DNA of 64,000 nucleotides. Origin: Thermoplasmatales archaeon UBA447. GTDB taxonomy: Archaea; Thermoplasmatota; Thermoplasmata; Thermoplasmatales; Thermoplasmataceae. Under the pieces are notes generated by a model, which was not told the origin of the DNA, did no database searches, and saw only the letters and a list, made by a program, of their open reading frames with translations. The position numbers were made by a program, and so were the translations under genes. Below, piece by piece: positions 1-7,568 of this stretch (the stretch's first letter is position 1; every line of letters starts with the position of its first letter). The stretch is taken from NCBI GenBank assembly GCA_002503205.1, contig DARE01000053.1:1-64000 (forward strand), given 5' to 3'.

Positions 1-1152
1 AAATCAGAGATATTTTACTCCACTCTTCTGTTCTTGAACGTTGGGATGGTTGTGGCTGCATTCAGTTATAATCTGATCGCACTTTTCATTGCCTTTGAAT
101 CAGTCAGTATAGGAACCTATGTTCTCTCAAGCTTTGGAAAGACCAGAAGAAACCTGGAGGCCTCGATAAAGTACTTCTTTACAGGAACCATAGCAACTGC
201 CTTCATTCTTTTCGGTGCCAGCTTCTATTACATGGGGACCGGAACATTCAGTATATCATCATCTGCCCTTTCCCATGTCACTGGCTCACCTGAAATAACA
301 CTTGCACTTGCTTTCCTGATTATAGGGTTTGGATTCAAACTGGCACTCTTTCCGTTCCACCAGTGGGCTCTCGACACATACGATGGTACGGAAAATTCGG
401 TTTCCGCTTTCCTTGCGGCCGGAAGCAAAATACTGGCATTCATGGTCATTCTGAAGGTTTTCCTCTCTGGTTTTTCATTTGACCACACTGCTGTATTTTA
501 CCTCTTTGTGATACTTTCAATCATAACAATGACATACGGGAATATCTCTGCACTTTCGCAGAGCAATCTCAAGAGGATACTCTCCTATTCGAGTATTGCA
601 CAGGCCGGCTATCTGGTACTTGTCCTGGCCGTTGTTGCAGGTAGCAGCAAACCCACATCAACAGTGGCAGAATTTGCCATAGCTGCGGGGATGTTCTACT
701 CACTTGTCTATATATTCATGAAGGGAGGGGCCTTCATAACGATGAACGCCGTACCCAAGGATAATGTGGAACTGGAAGATGTTTCAGGCCTTGGAAAGCG
801 GTCTCCCGCAACAGCAGTCAGCCTGTCAGTTATAATGCTGGCACTTGCCGGCATCCCCCTTACTGGTGGATTCCTGGCGAAATACTATCTGTTTCTTGCG
901 CTTATTGAGGGAAGCCTATGGTGGCTGGCAGTCATTGCAATTCTGAACAGCGCAATATCTGTGTTCTATTATTTCAGGGTTATAACATACATGTTCGCAA
1001 GGGACCCAGCTGAGGGTGAATCAGCAGTCCCTTACAGTGCAAAAGCTCCTGTTGTTGCCGCAGCAGTCATTACTGTTGCCCTTTTCTTCATTGGAATAAT
1101 TGCTTCCTTCATGCCGACTCTCATAAGCGCCGCTGGAGGAATTTTCGGGTGA
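1..1152 (+). CDS. nuoN: NADH-quinone oxidoreductase subunit N (NuoN), 5' partial
   Basis: Membrane proton-pumping subunit of respiratory complex I. The frame is open from base 1, so the true start lies upstream of the window and only about 383 C-terminal residues are present. The protein is almost wholly hydrophobic, with roughly ten membrane helices. The stretch KRILSYSSIAQAGYL is the hallmark of the antiporter-like Nuo subunits, and the HQWALDTYDG region fits the family (antiporter-like helix after a conserved HxW). Being the last Nuo-like gene before unknown genes, it fits the usual end position of nuoN in archaeal nuo operons. Archaeal complex I normally lacks NuoEFG, so its electron donor is uncertain. 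NuoN rather than NuoM or NuoL is inferred from the downstream position and the C-terminal sequence. Confidence 0.9.
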   Translation, partial: KSEIFYSTLLFLNVGMVVAAFSYNLIALFIAFESVSIGTYVLSSFGKTRRNLEASIKYFFTGTIATAFILFGASFYYMGTGTFSISSSALSHVTGSPEITLALAFLIIGFGFKLALFPFHQWALDTYDGTENSVSAFLAAGSKILAFMVILKVFLSGFSFDHTAVFYLFVILSIITMTYGNISALSQSNLKRILSYSSIAQAGYLVLVLAVVAGSSKPTSTVAEFAIAAGMFYSLVYIFMKGGAFITMNAVPKDNVELEDVSGLGKRSPATAVSLSVIMLALAGIPLTGGFLAKYYLFLALIEGSLWWLAVIAILNSAISVFYYFRVITYMFARDPAEGESAVPYSAKAPVVAAAVITVALFFIGIIASFMPTLISAAGGIFG

Positions 1153-1158
1153 TTGTCA

Positions 1159-1527
1159 ATGACCGTTATGTCTGATCTTGAAATACTGAAGAGTTCCCTG
1201 ATATATGGAGAGCCTGAGGTTGCTGTGAAGCTCATTGAGAGAAAGACAAAGAAACTGAAGTATCTCATAAGGATTAGCAGAAAACCTCGCCCTGATCTTT
1301 CTGATCATCTGGCAATGCTTGAATACTTCAATCAGGTTATGACAGGTGCAATAACCATCGAAGAATTCAGGGATCGTATCTCAGGAATAAAATCTCTGGT
1401 GAGCCTGATGCCTGCAGATGGTCCGGAATTTGCCATTGACAACTTAACATACTTGGTCCAGCTGGCATTAGACAGATATAATATCCAGTATCCAAAATAT
1501 GATTCTAAGAGGTGCGATGACAGATGA
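1159..1527 (+). CDS. Unknown protein coupled to nuoN
   Basis: Soluble protein of about 122 residues, not recognised. The frame runs from a TTG at 1153 that directly follows the nuoN stop codon. I prefer the ATG at 1159. There is no membrane segment and no cysteine motif except near the C-terminus (KRCDDR); the rest is helical, rich in Leu, Ile and charged residues. Its position directly after nuoN, and its own ATGA overlap with the next gene, place it in the nuo transcript. It may be an accessory or assembly factor for complex I, which is inference from position only. Confidence 0.7.
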   Translation: MTVMSDLEILKSSLIYGEPEVAVKLIERKTKKLKYLIRISRKPRPDLSDHLAMLEYFNQVMTGAITIEEFRDRISGIKSLVSLMPADGPEFAIDNLTYLVQLALDRYNIQYPKYDSKRCDDR

Positions 1528-1781
1528 CAAAGCCACATTTCACAGATTGTTTCAAACATTTTCATGGCGAAGAAGAGGAGGCTGCAGAAGTGGTCCACTG
1601 TCTGAAGAAGTTCGGCGAACAGATCTACTTCGATGACAACTCAGGAAGGCTGGTGATGGGCAGAGAGAAATACGATCCAGACCAGGCAGAGATTATGAAG
1701 AGCCTCAGCAATGCACTTGGAATAACTGACAGAAAGAGCTATGAGCAGGCAGACAGGAAATACAACCTGACAATGTACTGA
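1524..1781 (+). CDS. Small acidic unknown protein, end of nuo operon
   Basis: Protein of 85 residues, not recognised. Its ATG overlaps the preceding stop codon (ATGA at 1524-1527), the usual sign of translational coupling. The N-terminal third contains His and Cys residues (HFTDCFKHFHGEEEE and VVHCL) that could bind a metal, followed by a charged helical part. It ends the apparent nuo transcript, since the next gene has its own TATA-like element. Function unknown; an accessory role in respiratory complex I is possible but unproven. Confidence 0.7.
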   Translation: MTKPHFTDCFKHFHGEEEEAAEVVHCLKKFGEQIYFDDNSGRLVMGREKYDPDQAEIMKSLSNALGITDRKSYEQADRKYNLTMY

Positions 1782-1810
1782 CCAGATAGCCTACACGGTG
1801 ATATACACAC

Positions 1811-1820
1811 AATTTTTTTA
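1811..1820 (+). promoter_or_regulatory. TATA-like element for the hydratase-fold gene
   Basis: AATTTTTTTA lies about 27-30 bases upstream of the ATG at 1847. That is the spacing expected for an archaeal TATA box driving a leaderless or nearly leaderless transcript. It supports ATG 1847 over the earlier in-frame GTG at 1835. Confidence 0.45.
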
Positions 1821-1846
1821 ACTGAAAATATGCTGTGAATCACATT

Positions 1847-2584
1847 ATGATTCAGAAGGCAGCACAGATCAATCTGCAGAATATATCTGAGTATGTATCG
1901 GTGCTGGAGATTGACAATGGTGTGAACAACACACTGAACATTGAGGGGCTGGATGATCTTTACTCGATCCTCTCTACGCTCGCCGATGATGATCCAAAGG
2001 TCATCCTCATAACGGGAAAGGGTGAACGGTCCTTCTGCATGGGATACTCGTCAAACTGCAGTGATGAGGCTAACAATTCAGCCGTGAGGGAGGCCAGGGA
2101 TCTGGCCCTTTCAGCAGTGAGAATGATTCGGGCATCGCGCCACTACTTCCTGGCAGGGATAAATGGTTATGCCCTTGATCTTGGCATCGAACTGGCGCTA
2201 GCCAGCGATCTTTCCATTGCATCATCTAAAGCAAAACTAGGCATGCCAGGCCTTAAGTACGGAATGCCCCCTTTCACTGGGGTGCTAACCGATACAACAT
2301 TGAACATGACCGGGGAAGCATATTCGCATCTTAAATCAGGGAATCTAATAGATGCGAACCAGGCAAGCAATCTGGGCCTTGTGGACAATGTGGTTGATTA
2401 CACCAATTTCAGGCGTGAAATACTGAATTACTGCAGGTCACTTAATCCGGAATATCTCTCTAACTACAAGGTTGTTAAAAGGCCAGAAGTTCCCAGGGTA
2501 GATTCAGACAGGCTTTTTTTTCAGGTGTACAGAGTATCCTGCAAGAGCATCAAGGATCTAGAGCGCTTCAGAAACTCTCTTTGA
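1847..2584 (+). CDS. Enoyl-CoA hydratase/isomerase family protein with altered active site
   Basis: Crotonase-fold protein of about 245 residues, starting at ATG 1847 (an in-frame GTG lies at 1835). The oxyanion-hole region GKGERSFCMGYSSN and the second half NGYALDLGIELALASDLSIA match the family. Of the two catalytic glutamates of classical enoyl-CoA hydratases, the first is kept (in GIELAL), but the second, normally in a PE motif about 20 residues later, reads MPGLKYG, so Glu is replaced by Gly. This argues against an ordinary hydratase and leaves room for an isomerase, thioesterase or decarboxylase activity. No acyl-CoA genes lie beside it. Its 3' end overlaps tatC on the other strand by 27 bases. 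Confidence 0.8.
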   Translation: MIQKAAQINLQNISEYVSVLEIDNGVNNTLNIEGLDDLYSILSTLADDDPKVILITGKGERSFCMGYSSNCSDEANNSAVREARDLALSAVRMIRASRHYFLAGINGYALDLGIELALASDLSIASSKAKLGMPGLKYGMPPFTGVLTDTTLNMTGEAYSHLKSGNLIDANQASNLGLVDNVVDYTNFRREILNYCRSLNPEYLSNYKVVKRPEVPRVDSDRLFFQVYRVSCKSIKDLERFRNSL

Positions 2585-3382
2585 TGCCTCTTCAGATTTT
2601 TTAACCCATCTTTCTGAGAAGTATACTCCTACAAAATAGAGCGCTATCATGGGAATGGCTATTATGATCATGGTGAATCCAGTGACACCAGGGGAGAAGA
2701 TCATCCCTATTACAAGCGATATCACTACTGCATATCTCCAGTGCCCTCTCCAGTATTCAGCTGGAACCAGCCCTACCCTGGTAAGCCCATACATGAATAC
2801 TGGAACTTCAAATGAGAATCCAAAAAGAAGAATGTAAAGTATCAGGAAGGATTCAAAGCTCATCAGACCAACACTCTCTATAGCTCCTAGACCTATGTCG
2901 AAATCATTGAAAATTCTGAAAAGTTCCGGTGCTACAAAATATATGCCGAAGAATGCACCTGTGAAGAAAAGCGCAGATGCTGGAAAGAGGATGCTGTGTA
3001 CAAGTTCTCTCTCATGTTTTTTCAGTGCAGGTTCAATGTACTGGAGTACCTGGTAAAGAAGGTATGGCATGGTAATTATGAGGTCCAGGAAAAGGATAAT
3101 TAGAAAATCTGTTGCCACGCCATCTGCAGGCTTAAGAATAAGAAGCTTTGTCCCACTTGGGAGTATATGGAGTTCCAGAATGTGAAGGAACTGTGCTCCA
3201 ATGTTGTTTGTTACATCCAATTTCAGGAGTGGTATCTCATGCCCGAATATGTTATAATCAGCAACCCTGAAAATAATAAACAATATGAAAAAAAAACCAT
3301 AAATCTTCAAAAAACTGATAAACCTAACTCTTAACTCTGAGACATTTCTCAGAATTATTGGTAGGAAATCATCGTCGGACAT
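2558..3382 (-). CDS. tatC: Twin-arginine translocase subunit TatC
   Basis: Integral membrane receptor of the Tat pathway, which exports folded proteins bearing twin-arginine signals. The 274-residue protein has six predicted membrane helices. Near its N-terminus it has NVSELRVRF, matching the conserved HxxELRxR element that binds the signal peptide. The ATG overlaps the tatA stop codon (TGATG), so tatA and tatC are one operon. The C-terminal codons overlap the convergent hydratase-fold gene by 27 bases. Length and topology are normal for the family. Confidence 0.95.
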   Translation of the reverse strand: MSDDDFLPIILRNVSELRVRFISFLKIYGFFFILFIIFRVADYNIFGHEIPLLKLDVTNNIGAQFLHILELHILPSGTKLLILKPADGVATDFLIILFLDLIITMPYLLYQVLQYIEPALKKHERELVHSILFPASALFFTGAFFGIYFVAPELFRIFNDFDIGLGAIESVGLMSFESFLILYILLFGFSFEVPVFMYGLTRVGLVPAEYWRGHWRYAVVISLVIGMIFSPGVTGFTMIIIAIPMIALYFVGVYFSERWVKKSEEASKRVSEAL

Positions 3383-3681
3383 CAGTTTTCAGAGTTAATC
3401 TTCTGCTTTATCTCATTGAGCACGTCTTCTTTGCTCTTGTTTTCTGGGTCAATACCAAGATCTCTGGCTATCTGACTGTAGTCTGTCTCCTTTTTAAGCG
3501 GTGAATCAACGGGGCCATTGACGGCCTTTGATAATTCATTTTTAATATCCATCTGGCCCCTTTTAAACTCACCAGTGGCTCTGCCAATATTTCTGGCGAA
3601 TTCCGGTATTTTCTTTGTACTTCCAAAGAGCAGCAGGACGACCGCGATAATTATAATCCAGTCGATTGGGCTGTCAAACAT
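3382..3681 (-). CDS. tatA: Twin-arginine translocase pore subunit TatA
   Basis: Small single-span Tat protein of 99 residues. A short N-terminal membrane helix (DWIIIIAVVLLLFG) is followed by the family hinge STKKIPEFARNIGRATGEFKRG and a charged amphipathic C-terminal helix. It lies directly upstream of tatC with a one-base stop/start overlap, forming a minimal TatA-TatC system. No separate tatB is seen. The acidic, Lys-rich tail is typical of TatA/TatB and is the least conserved part. Confidence 0.93.
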   Translation of the reverse strand: MFDSPIDWIIIIAVVLLLFGSTKKIPEFARNIGRATGEFKRGQMDIKNELSKAVNGPVDSPLKKETDYSQIARDLGIDPENKSKEDVLNEIKQKINSEN

Positions 3682-3727
3682 TAATTTTGAAATGAAAAAT
3701 GTTTATTTAAACATTCCTAAACGCATC

Positions 3728-4063
3728 TCAAAGGTCAGTTTCCACGCTAAATCCAGACTTTCTGTACATTTCAGATTTACTGGTGATCAATTTCTTCTGC
3801 TCACTGTTCAGATTGGCAAATGAAAAAGAAATTGCCTTTTTTTCACTGTTTGCGACGACAAACCCAAGTGTTTTGTCTGTCGGCATCACTTCATCTGTTC
3901 TGGCAAAGCCTTCAATGAATTCCTGCATGCTCTCTTCAGGATATTCCGATGTCAGGACCTCCTTGAGATTATCGATAGCGTTTCCGACTCTGTCCATTTC
4001 AACACAGATTACTGAAGGGTGTATACCCTTCAGGCTGATGTTGAACATCGCACAGTCTACCAT
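3728..4063 (-). CDS. Unknown protein downstream of peroxiredoxin
   Basis: Protein of 111 residues, not recognised. Its ATG lies 3 bases after the stop of the peroxiredoxin gene, so the two are almost certainly co-transcribed. It is soluble, with two cysteines near the N-terminus (VDCAMF and VICVEM) and alternating hydrophobic/charged segments suggesting a small alpha/beta fold. A role linked to oxidative stress is suggested only by this coupling. Confidence 0.7.
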   Translation of the reverse strand: MVDCAMFNISLKGIHPSVICVEMDRVGNAIDNLKEVLTSEYPEESMQEFIEGFARTDEVMPTDKTLGFVVANSEKKAISFSFANLNSEQKKLITSKSEMYRKSGFSVETDL

Positions 4064-4066
4064 ACC

Positions 4067-4681
4067 TCATGCCTTAACTTTCTTGAGGTACCATCTCTCT
4101 GCGCCTGGTTCCTTCTCTCTTTCAAGAGCTCCCTTAAGTGTGTTGGGTGCTGATGCAATACCCTCCTGTCCTGGTTCCCAGTTAACTCCTGTTGCAAGTT
4201 TCTTGTCCCAGTTGAACTGGAATGCCTTCACAACTCTGAGTATTTCGCGCATATTTCTTCCAACTTCTGCTGGATAGTATACCATCCATCTTACAGTCTG
4301 GTTTGGATCAATGAGGAACACTCCTCTGACAGTTGTCCCAACCTTCGGGTCCATCAGATTGAACTCCTGGGCCACTTCCTTATCTATATCCGCAATTACA
4401 GGGAAAGGAACTTCTACGCCATATTTCTCTTTTATATCTTTAAGCCATGCTATATGACTGTAGATACTGTCTACACTGAGCCCTATTAAAGTTACTCCGA
4501 GCTTCTTGAACTCTTCATAATTTTCCGTAAAGCCAAGAAATTCTGTTGTGCACACAGGCGTAAAATCCGCTGGGTGCGAAAATAACAAAACCCATTTTCC
4601 CTTGAGGTCTGAAAAGGTCAGGGGTCCCTGGGTAGTGTTCACGGTAAAGTCCGGCACTTTTTGTCCTAGATGTACTGGCAT
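4067..4681 (-). CDS. 1-Cys peroxiredoxin (Prx6/AhpC family)
   Basis: Thiol peroxidase of 204 residues that reduces hydrogen peroxide and organic peroxides. The peroxidatic motif HPADFTPVCTTE places the active cysteine at residue 44, with the supporting Pro and Thr, and Arg in GTTVRGVFLIDP. It is the only cysteine in the whole protein, so there is no internal resolving cysteine; many archaeal Prx6-type enzymes carry extra C-terminal cysteines. Reduction must therefore use an external thiol or another subunit. An unknown 111-residue gene follows after 3 bases. The start at ATG 4681 is preceded by an AT-rich stretch fitting a leaderless promoter. Confidence 0.95.
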   Translation of the reverse strand: MPVHLGQKVPDFTVNTTQGPLTFSDLKGKWVLLFSHPADFTPVCTTEFLGFTENYEEFKKLGVTLIGLSVDSIYSHIAWLKDIKEKYGVEVPFPVIADIDKEVAQEFNLMDPKVGTTVRGVFLIDPNQTVRWMVYYPAEVGRNMREILRVVKAFQFNWDKKLATGVNWEPGQEGIASAPNTLKGALEREKEPGAERWYLKKVKA

Positions 4682-4744
4682 TCTATTATCACCAAAACAT
4701 GATTATAAAATAGTATAAATACGGTTAAGTTTGGTGCAAAAACG

Positions 4745-5704
4745 TCAGTGAGTTCTGGCGTAACTCTCAGCGAAGTATGTTATCAGTATATCGGCACCTG
4801 CCCTAAAAGGAGCTGTAAGTGCCTCATTTATGAAATCCTCAGAAAGTGTGCCAGATTCAACTGCACTGGTTATCATGGCATACTCACCGCTCACGCTATA
4901 GGCAGCAATTGGAAGATTGGTGCTCTGTCTTGATCTGTATATGACATCAAGGTAGAATATTGCTGGCTTGACCATGAGCATATCAGCACCTTCAAGTTCG
5001 TCAATGCTGTTTTCCCTTATAGCTTCTCTGGAGTTTCTGTAGTCCATCTGGTAAGACCTCCTGTTCCCAAAAGAGGGGGTCGAACCTGCAGCCTCCCTGA
5101 AAGGCCCATAAAGGGAGGATGCGTATTTGGAACTGTAGCTCATGATGGGAATACCGGTATATCCGGCGGAATCAAGAGATTTCCTTATGGTGTAAACCTG
5201 GCCATCCATCATCCCGCTTGGTGCTATTACATCCACTCCTGCTCTGGCATATGAAAGGGCTATTTTGGAATAGGAGTCCAGCGTAAGGTCGTTATCCACA
5301 TTTTGGCCTCTCAGTATTCCGCAGTGTCCATGGCTAGTGTACTCACACATGCAGAGATCTGCAATGATCAGTATTTTGGATGATTTTTTGATTTCTCTGA
5401 TAGCCTTCTGAACTACGCCGTTATCATTGTATGCTTCGGATCCTATTTCATCCTTCCTTGAAGGAACTCCGAATAGAAGTATGCCACCTAATCCAGACTG
5501 ATCAAGTTTTTTGCAATATTCTCCAATCATACTTAGAGGATATCTGAAAATTCCTTTCATTCCACTTATGGGTTCAGGATTGGCCGCGTCCTCACTAACA
5601 AATACTGGCATTATCATCTTTGACTTGTCAGGCCTGCTCTCGGCCAAAAGGTCCCTTATCCTTTCATCATTTCTGTTTCTTCTGAGCCTCTGAATTGGGA
5701 ACAT
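4745..5704 (-). CDS. hemB: Delta-aminolevulinic acid dehydratase (porphobilinogen synthase)
   Basis: Condenses two 5-aminolevulinate molecules to porphobilinogen in tetrapyrrole synthesis. The 319-residue protein has both catalytic lysines: Lys193 in SSKYASSLYGPFREA and Lys246 in MLMVKPAIFY. The zinc-site cysteines are in DLCMCEYTSHGHCG (118, 120, 128), marking a zinc-dependent enzyme. Length is normal. The gene stands alone and is divergent from the gene at 5743 with only 38 bases between them. The presence of a heme P450 further along fits a heme-making cell. Confidence 0.95.
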   Translation of the reverse strand: MFPIQRLRRNRNDERIRDLLAESRPDKSKMIMPVFVSEDAANPEPISGMKGIFRYPLSMIGEYCKKLDQSGLGGILLFGVPSRKDEIGSEAYNDNGVVQKAIREIKKSSKILIIADLCMCEYTSHGHCGILRGQNVDNDLTLDSYSKIALSYARAGVDVIAPSGMMDGQVYTIRKSLDSAGYTGIPIMSYSSKYASSLYGPFREAAGSTPSFGNRRSYQMDYRNSREAIRENSIDELEGADMLMVKPAIFYLDVIYRSRQSTNLPIAAYSVSGEYAMITSAVESGTLSEDFINEALTAPFRAGADILITYFAESYARTH

Positions 5705-5742
5705 GAAACGTTAATTTCATACACAGATTTAATCTATGGCAA

Positions 5743-6114
5743 ATGATGAATGTCATTAGGATAAGGGCCAGTGGGACACTGGTACTCCCGGAGCCATTGA
5801 TGGACGAAGTGATCTCATCCGAAAGTGCGGGTGGCTCCAGGATGCTTGAGAAATGCAGGAATTCCATTTTCACTGAAATGCAACTCAATACAGATTCAAG
5901 GGTAACATTCGACATTAGCGGAAACCGCCTGAAAACGCTGATTGAAATTTCAGGAGAGGATTTCAGCAACCTTCTGGTATCCGCATTCAAGATAATTTGT
6001 GACACAGCACTGCAGATAATGGCTGACTTGAAAATCGATAAGGATGATTTTGCCAGAATTCTGTCAATATCTGATATCCACGTCCTTGAGATAAGGGGGG
6101 TTCAGACTACCTGA
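5743..6114 (+). CDS. Unknown small protein (possibly Pcc1-like fold)
   Basis: Protein of 123 residues starting at ATG 5743 (a second ATG follows at 5746). The middle, VTFDISGNRLKTLIEISGED, followed by a long helix, resembles the strand-strand-helix pattern of KEOPS Pcc1-type proteins. The match is weak, and a better Pcc1 candidate lies at 27766-27987. It is divergent from hemB, and its last 13 bases overlap the convergent ATPase gene. Function unknown. Confidence 0.6.
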   Translation: MMNVIRIRASGTLVLPEPLMDEVISSESAGGSRMLEKCRNSIFTEMQLNTDSRVTFDISGNRLKTLIEISGEDFSNLLVSAFKIICDTALQIMADLKIDKDDFARILSISDIHVLEIRGVQTT

Positions 6115-7568
6115 TGCAATTCAAGATCGGGCCAGCCTTCAGAATCATAGACAACTGAGGAAAGGTATGATTCCTTTTCATTAGAATTTACGAAAATATA
6201 ACCTCCAATATCACGAAAATGAATTGTGAAAGAGGCATAATGGCTTATTTTTGAATAGCTGTCATCGTCCACAATCAGGAATATTGCACCTGTTGTTCTT
6301 ATTGAATTTGCAAGATTTATCAGGTCCCCGAAGAAGTTCTCTCCATAGGTGAATCTCATAAAATCATAGGAGAAGAAGTAAAGGTGAGGCCTGGAAGATG
6401 AGGACAGGAAGAAGTCAATAACCTCATTGGGAAAGTCTTCCAGAATACCCTTTCCTTCAAGGTTGATTACAAATGAGTTAGACCGCTTTGACTTCTCTGC
6501 GGTAATATAATGTTTAAGCGAATCAGGCTCAAGGCAGTTTGACATTACCCTGGAGGTTTCGTAACTGCTTGATGTAACGTCCATCACACCCCTGTCCTGA
6601 AGTATGGCGCTTTTAATGAGATTATTTTTCATTAGATTCAGGATATCATCAACCGCCGGGGATGTCCCAACACGGTGGAGCATTATTAGTGTGCCCAGTG
6701 GAACCTTTGGGGTTTTATCAGGTGTAATTTTCTCAAATTCAGAGGTTGTCAGCGGGACTTCGAAAAGTGCTTTGCTCAGTGACACGGGCTTGGTAAACCT
6801 GCCCTCTGGATAGGTTATCGTCTCTTTCGAAAACGCATGGCACTTGCCATTTTCAAGGGAGTAGAAGAAGACTGGCGTAGTACCTATGGATACGCCACGC
6901 AGTTTTTCCATAGTGGCTTTTCTTATGAGGATCCCCTCTTCAAGCATGTAATCCATCGAGAGAACCCCGTCAGCGAAATATTCAAGCTTTACGTTCTCTT
7001 TTGCTTCCAGAATGCATATCAGATTTGCACCGGACCTTTCTACAAGGTCAGAGTAAAGCATTGAGAAAAGTGTCTGCTCATTGACATCATACTTTTCTGA
7101 AAGGGACTCAATTGAGTCAATAACAATAAGAGGTGAGTTCCCCTGATTTACCTCAACAAAAGAATAAATTGCCCTGATCTCCGGTAAAAGATCGGAAATG
7201 TTAAGAATAAGGCCGTATGAGTCACTGCCCATCTTCCCCTCCTCAATGAGCTTTTCAAGTTTCTTCAGTGAATCTGTAGAAACATTTGTTAGTGTATCAG
7301 GAAGTTTGTCTGTGAGATTTTTCAGCGAAACAGACTCAAGCCATGGGTATGTTCCATAGAGCGACACGTCTGAGAATCTCGAGGAAAGGTAACACACCGG
7401 CACCCTGTCCATAACCCGTTCCAGGAACCCCAGTGCGAATGTCGTCTTACCGGCACCTGGTCTCCCCTTTATTATCAGAGATTTGCCGTAGGGCTGTACG
7501 AAGAAGGTCTCGACGGTTCCAAAGAGATCTGTCTTTTGCATATTATCGATCTTCACCGATTCAGTCAT
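6102..7568 (-). CDS. P-loop ATPase, GvpD/KaiC-like
   Basis: RecA/KaiC-type ATPase of 488 residues. The Walker A motif GRPGAGKTT is at residues 35-43, and a Walker B strand occurs at NSPLIVIDSIESL. The C-terminal half has further alternating strands (HLYFFSYDF, GAIFLIVDDD) and could be a second, degenerate ATPase domain. Similar archaeal proteins are often labelled GvpD after the gas-vesicle regulator, but no gvp structural genes are visible here, so a gas-vesicle role is not supported. Its start overlaps the end of the upstream DUF835-like gene by 8 bases, so the two probably work together, perhaps in signalling. The exact function is unknown. Confidence 0.75.
   Translation of the reverse strand: MTESVKIDNMQKTDLFGTVETFFVQPYGKSLIIKGRPGAGKTTFALGFLERVMDRVPVCYLSSRFSDVSLYGTYPWLESVSLKNLTDKLPDTLTNVSTDSLKKLEKLIEEGKMGSDSYGLILNISDLLPEIRAIYSFVEVNQGNSPLIVIDSIESLSEKYDVNEQTLFSMLYSDLVERSGANLICILEAKENVKLEYFADGVLSMDYMLEEGILIRKATMEKLRGVSIGTTPVFFYSLENGKCHAFSKETITYPEGRFTKPVSLSKALFEVPLTTSEFEKITPDKTPKVPLGTLIMLHRVGTSPAVDDILNLMKNNLIKSAILQDRGVMDVTSSSYETSRVMSNCLEPDSLKHYITAEKSKRSNSFVINLEGKGILEDFPNEVIDFFLSSSSRPHLYFFSYDFMRFTYGENFFGDLINLANSIRTTGAIFLIVDDDSYSKISHYASFTIHFRDIGGYIFVNSNEKESYLSSVVYDSEGWPDLELHQVV

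Noticed and set aside
5667..6005. 112-residue minus-strand frame opposite the 5743 gene
   Set aside because: Shadow frame in antisense of a better-supported gene and overlapping hemB's start.
6102..7568. Gas-vesicle cluster
   Set aside because: The GvpD-like label alone is not evidence; no gvpA or other structural genes are in the window.
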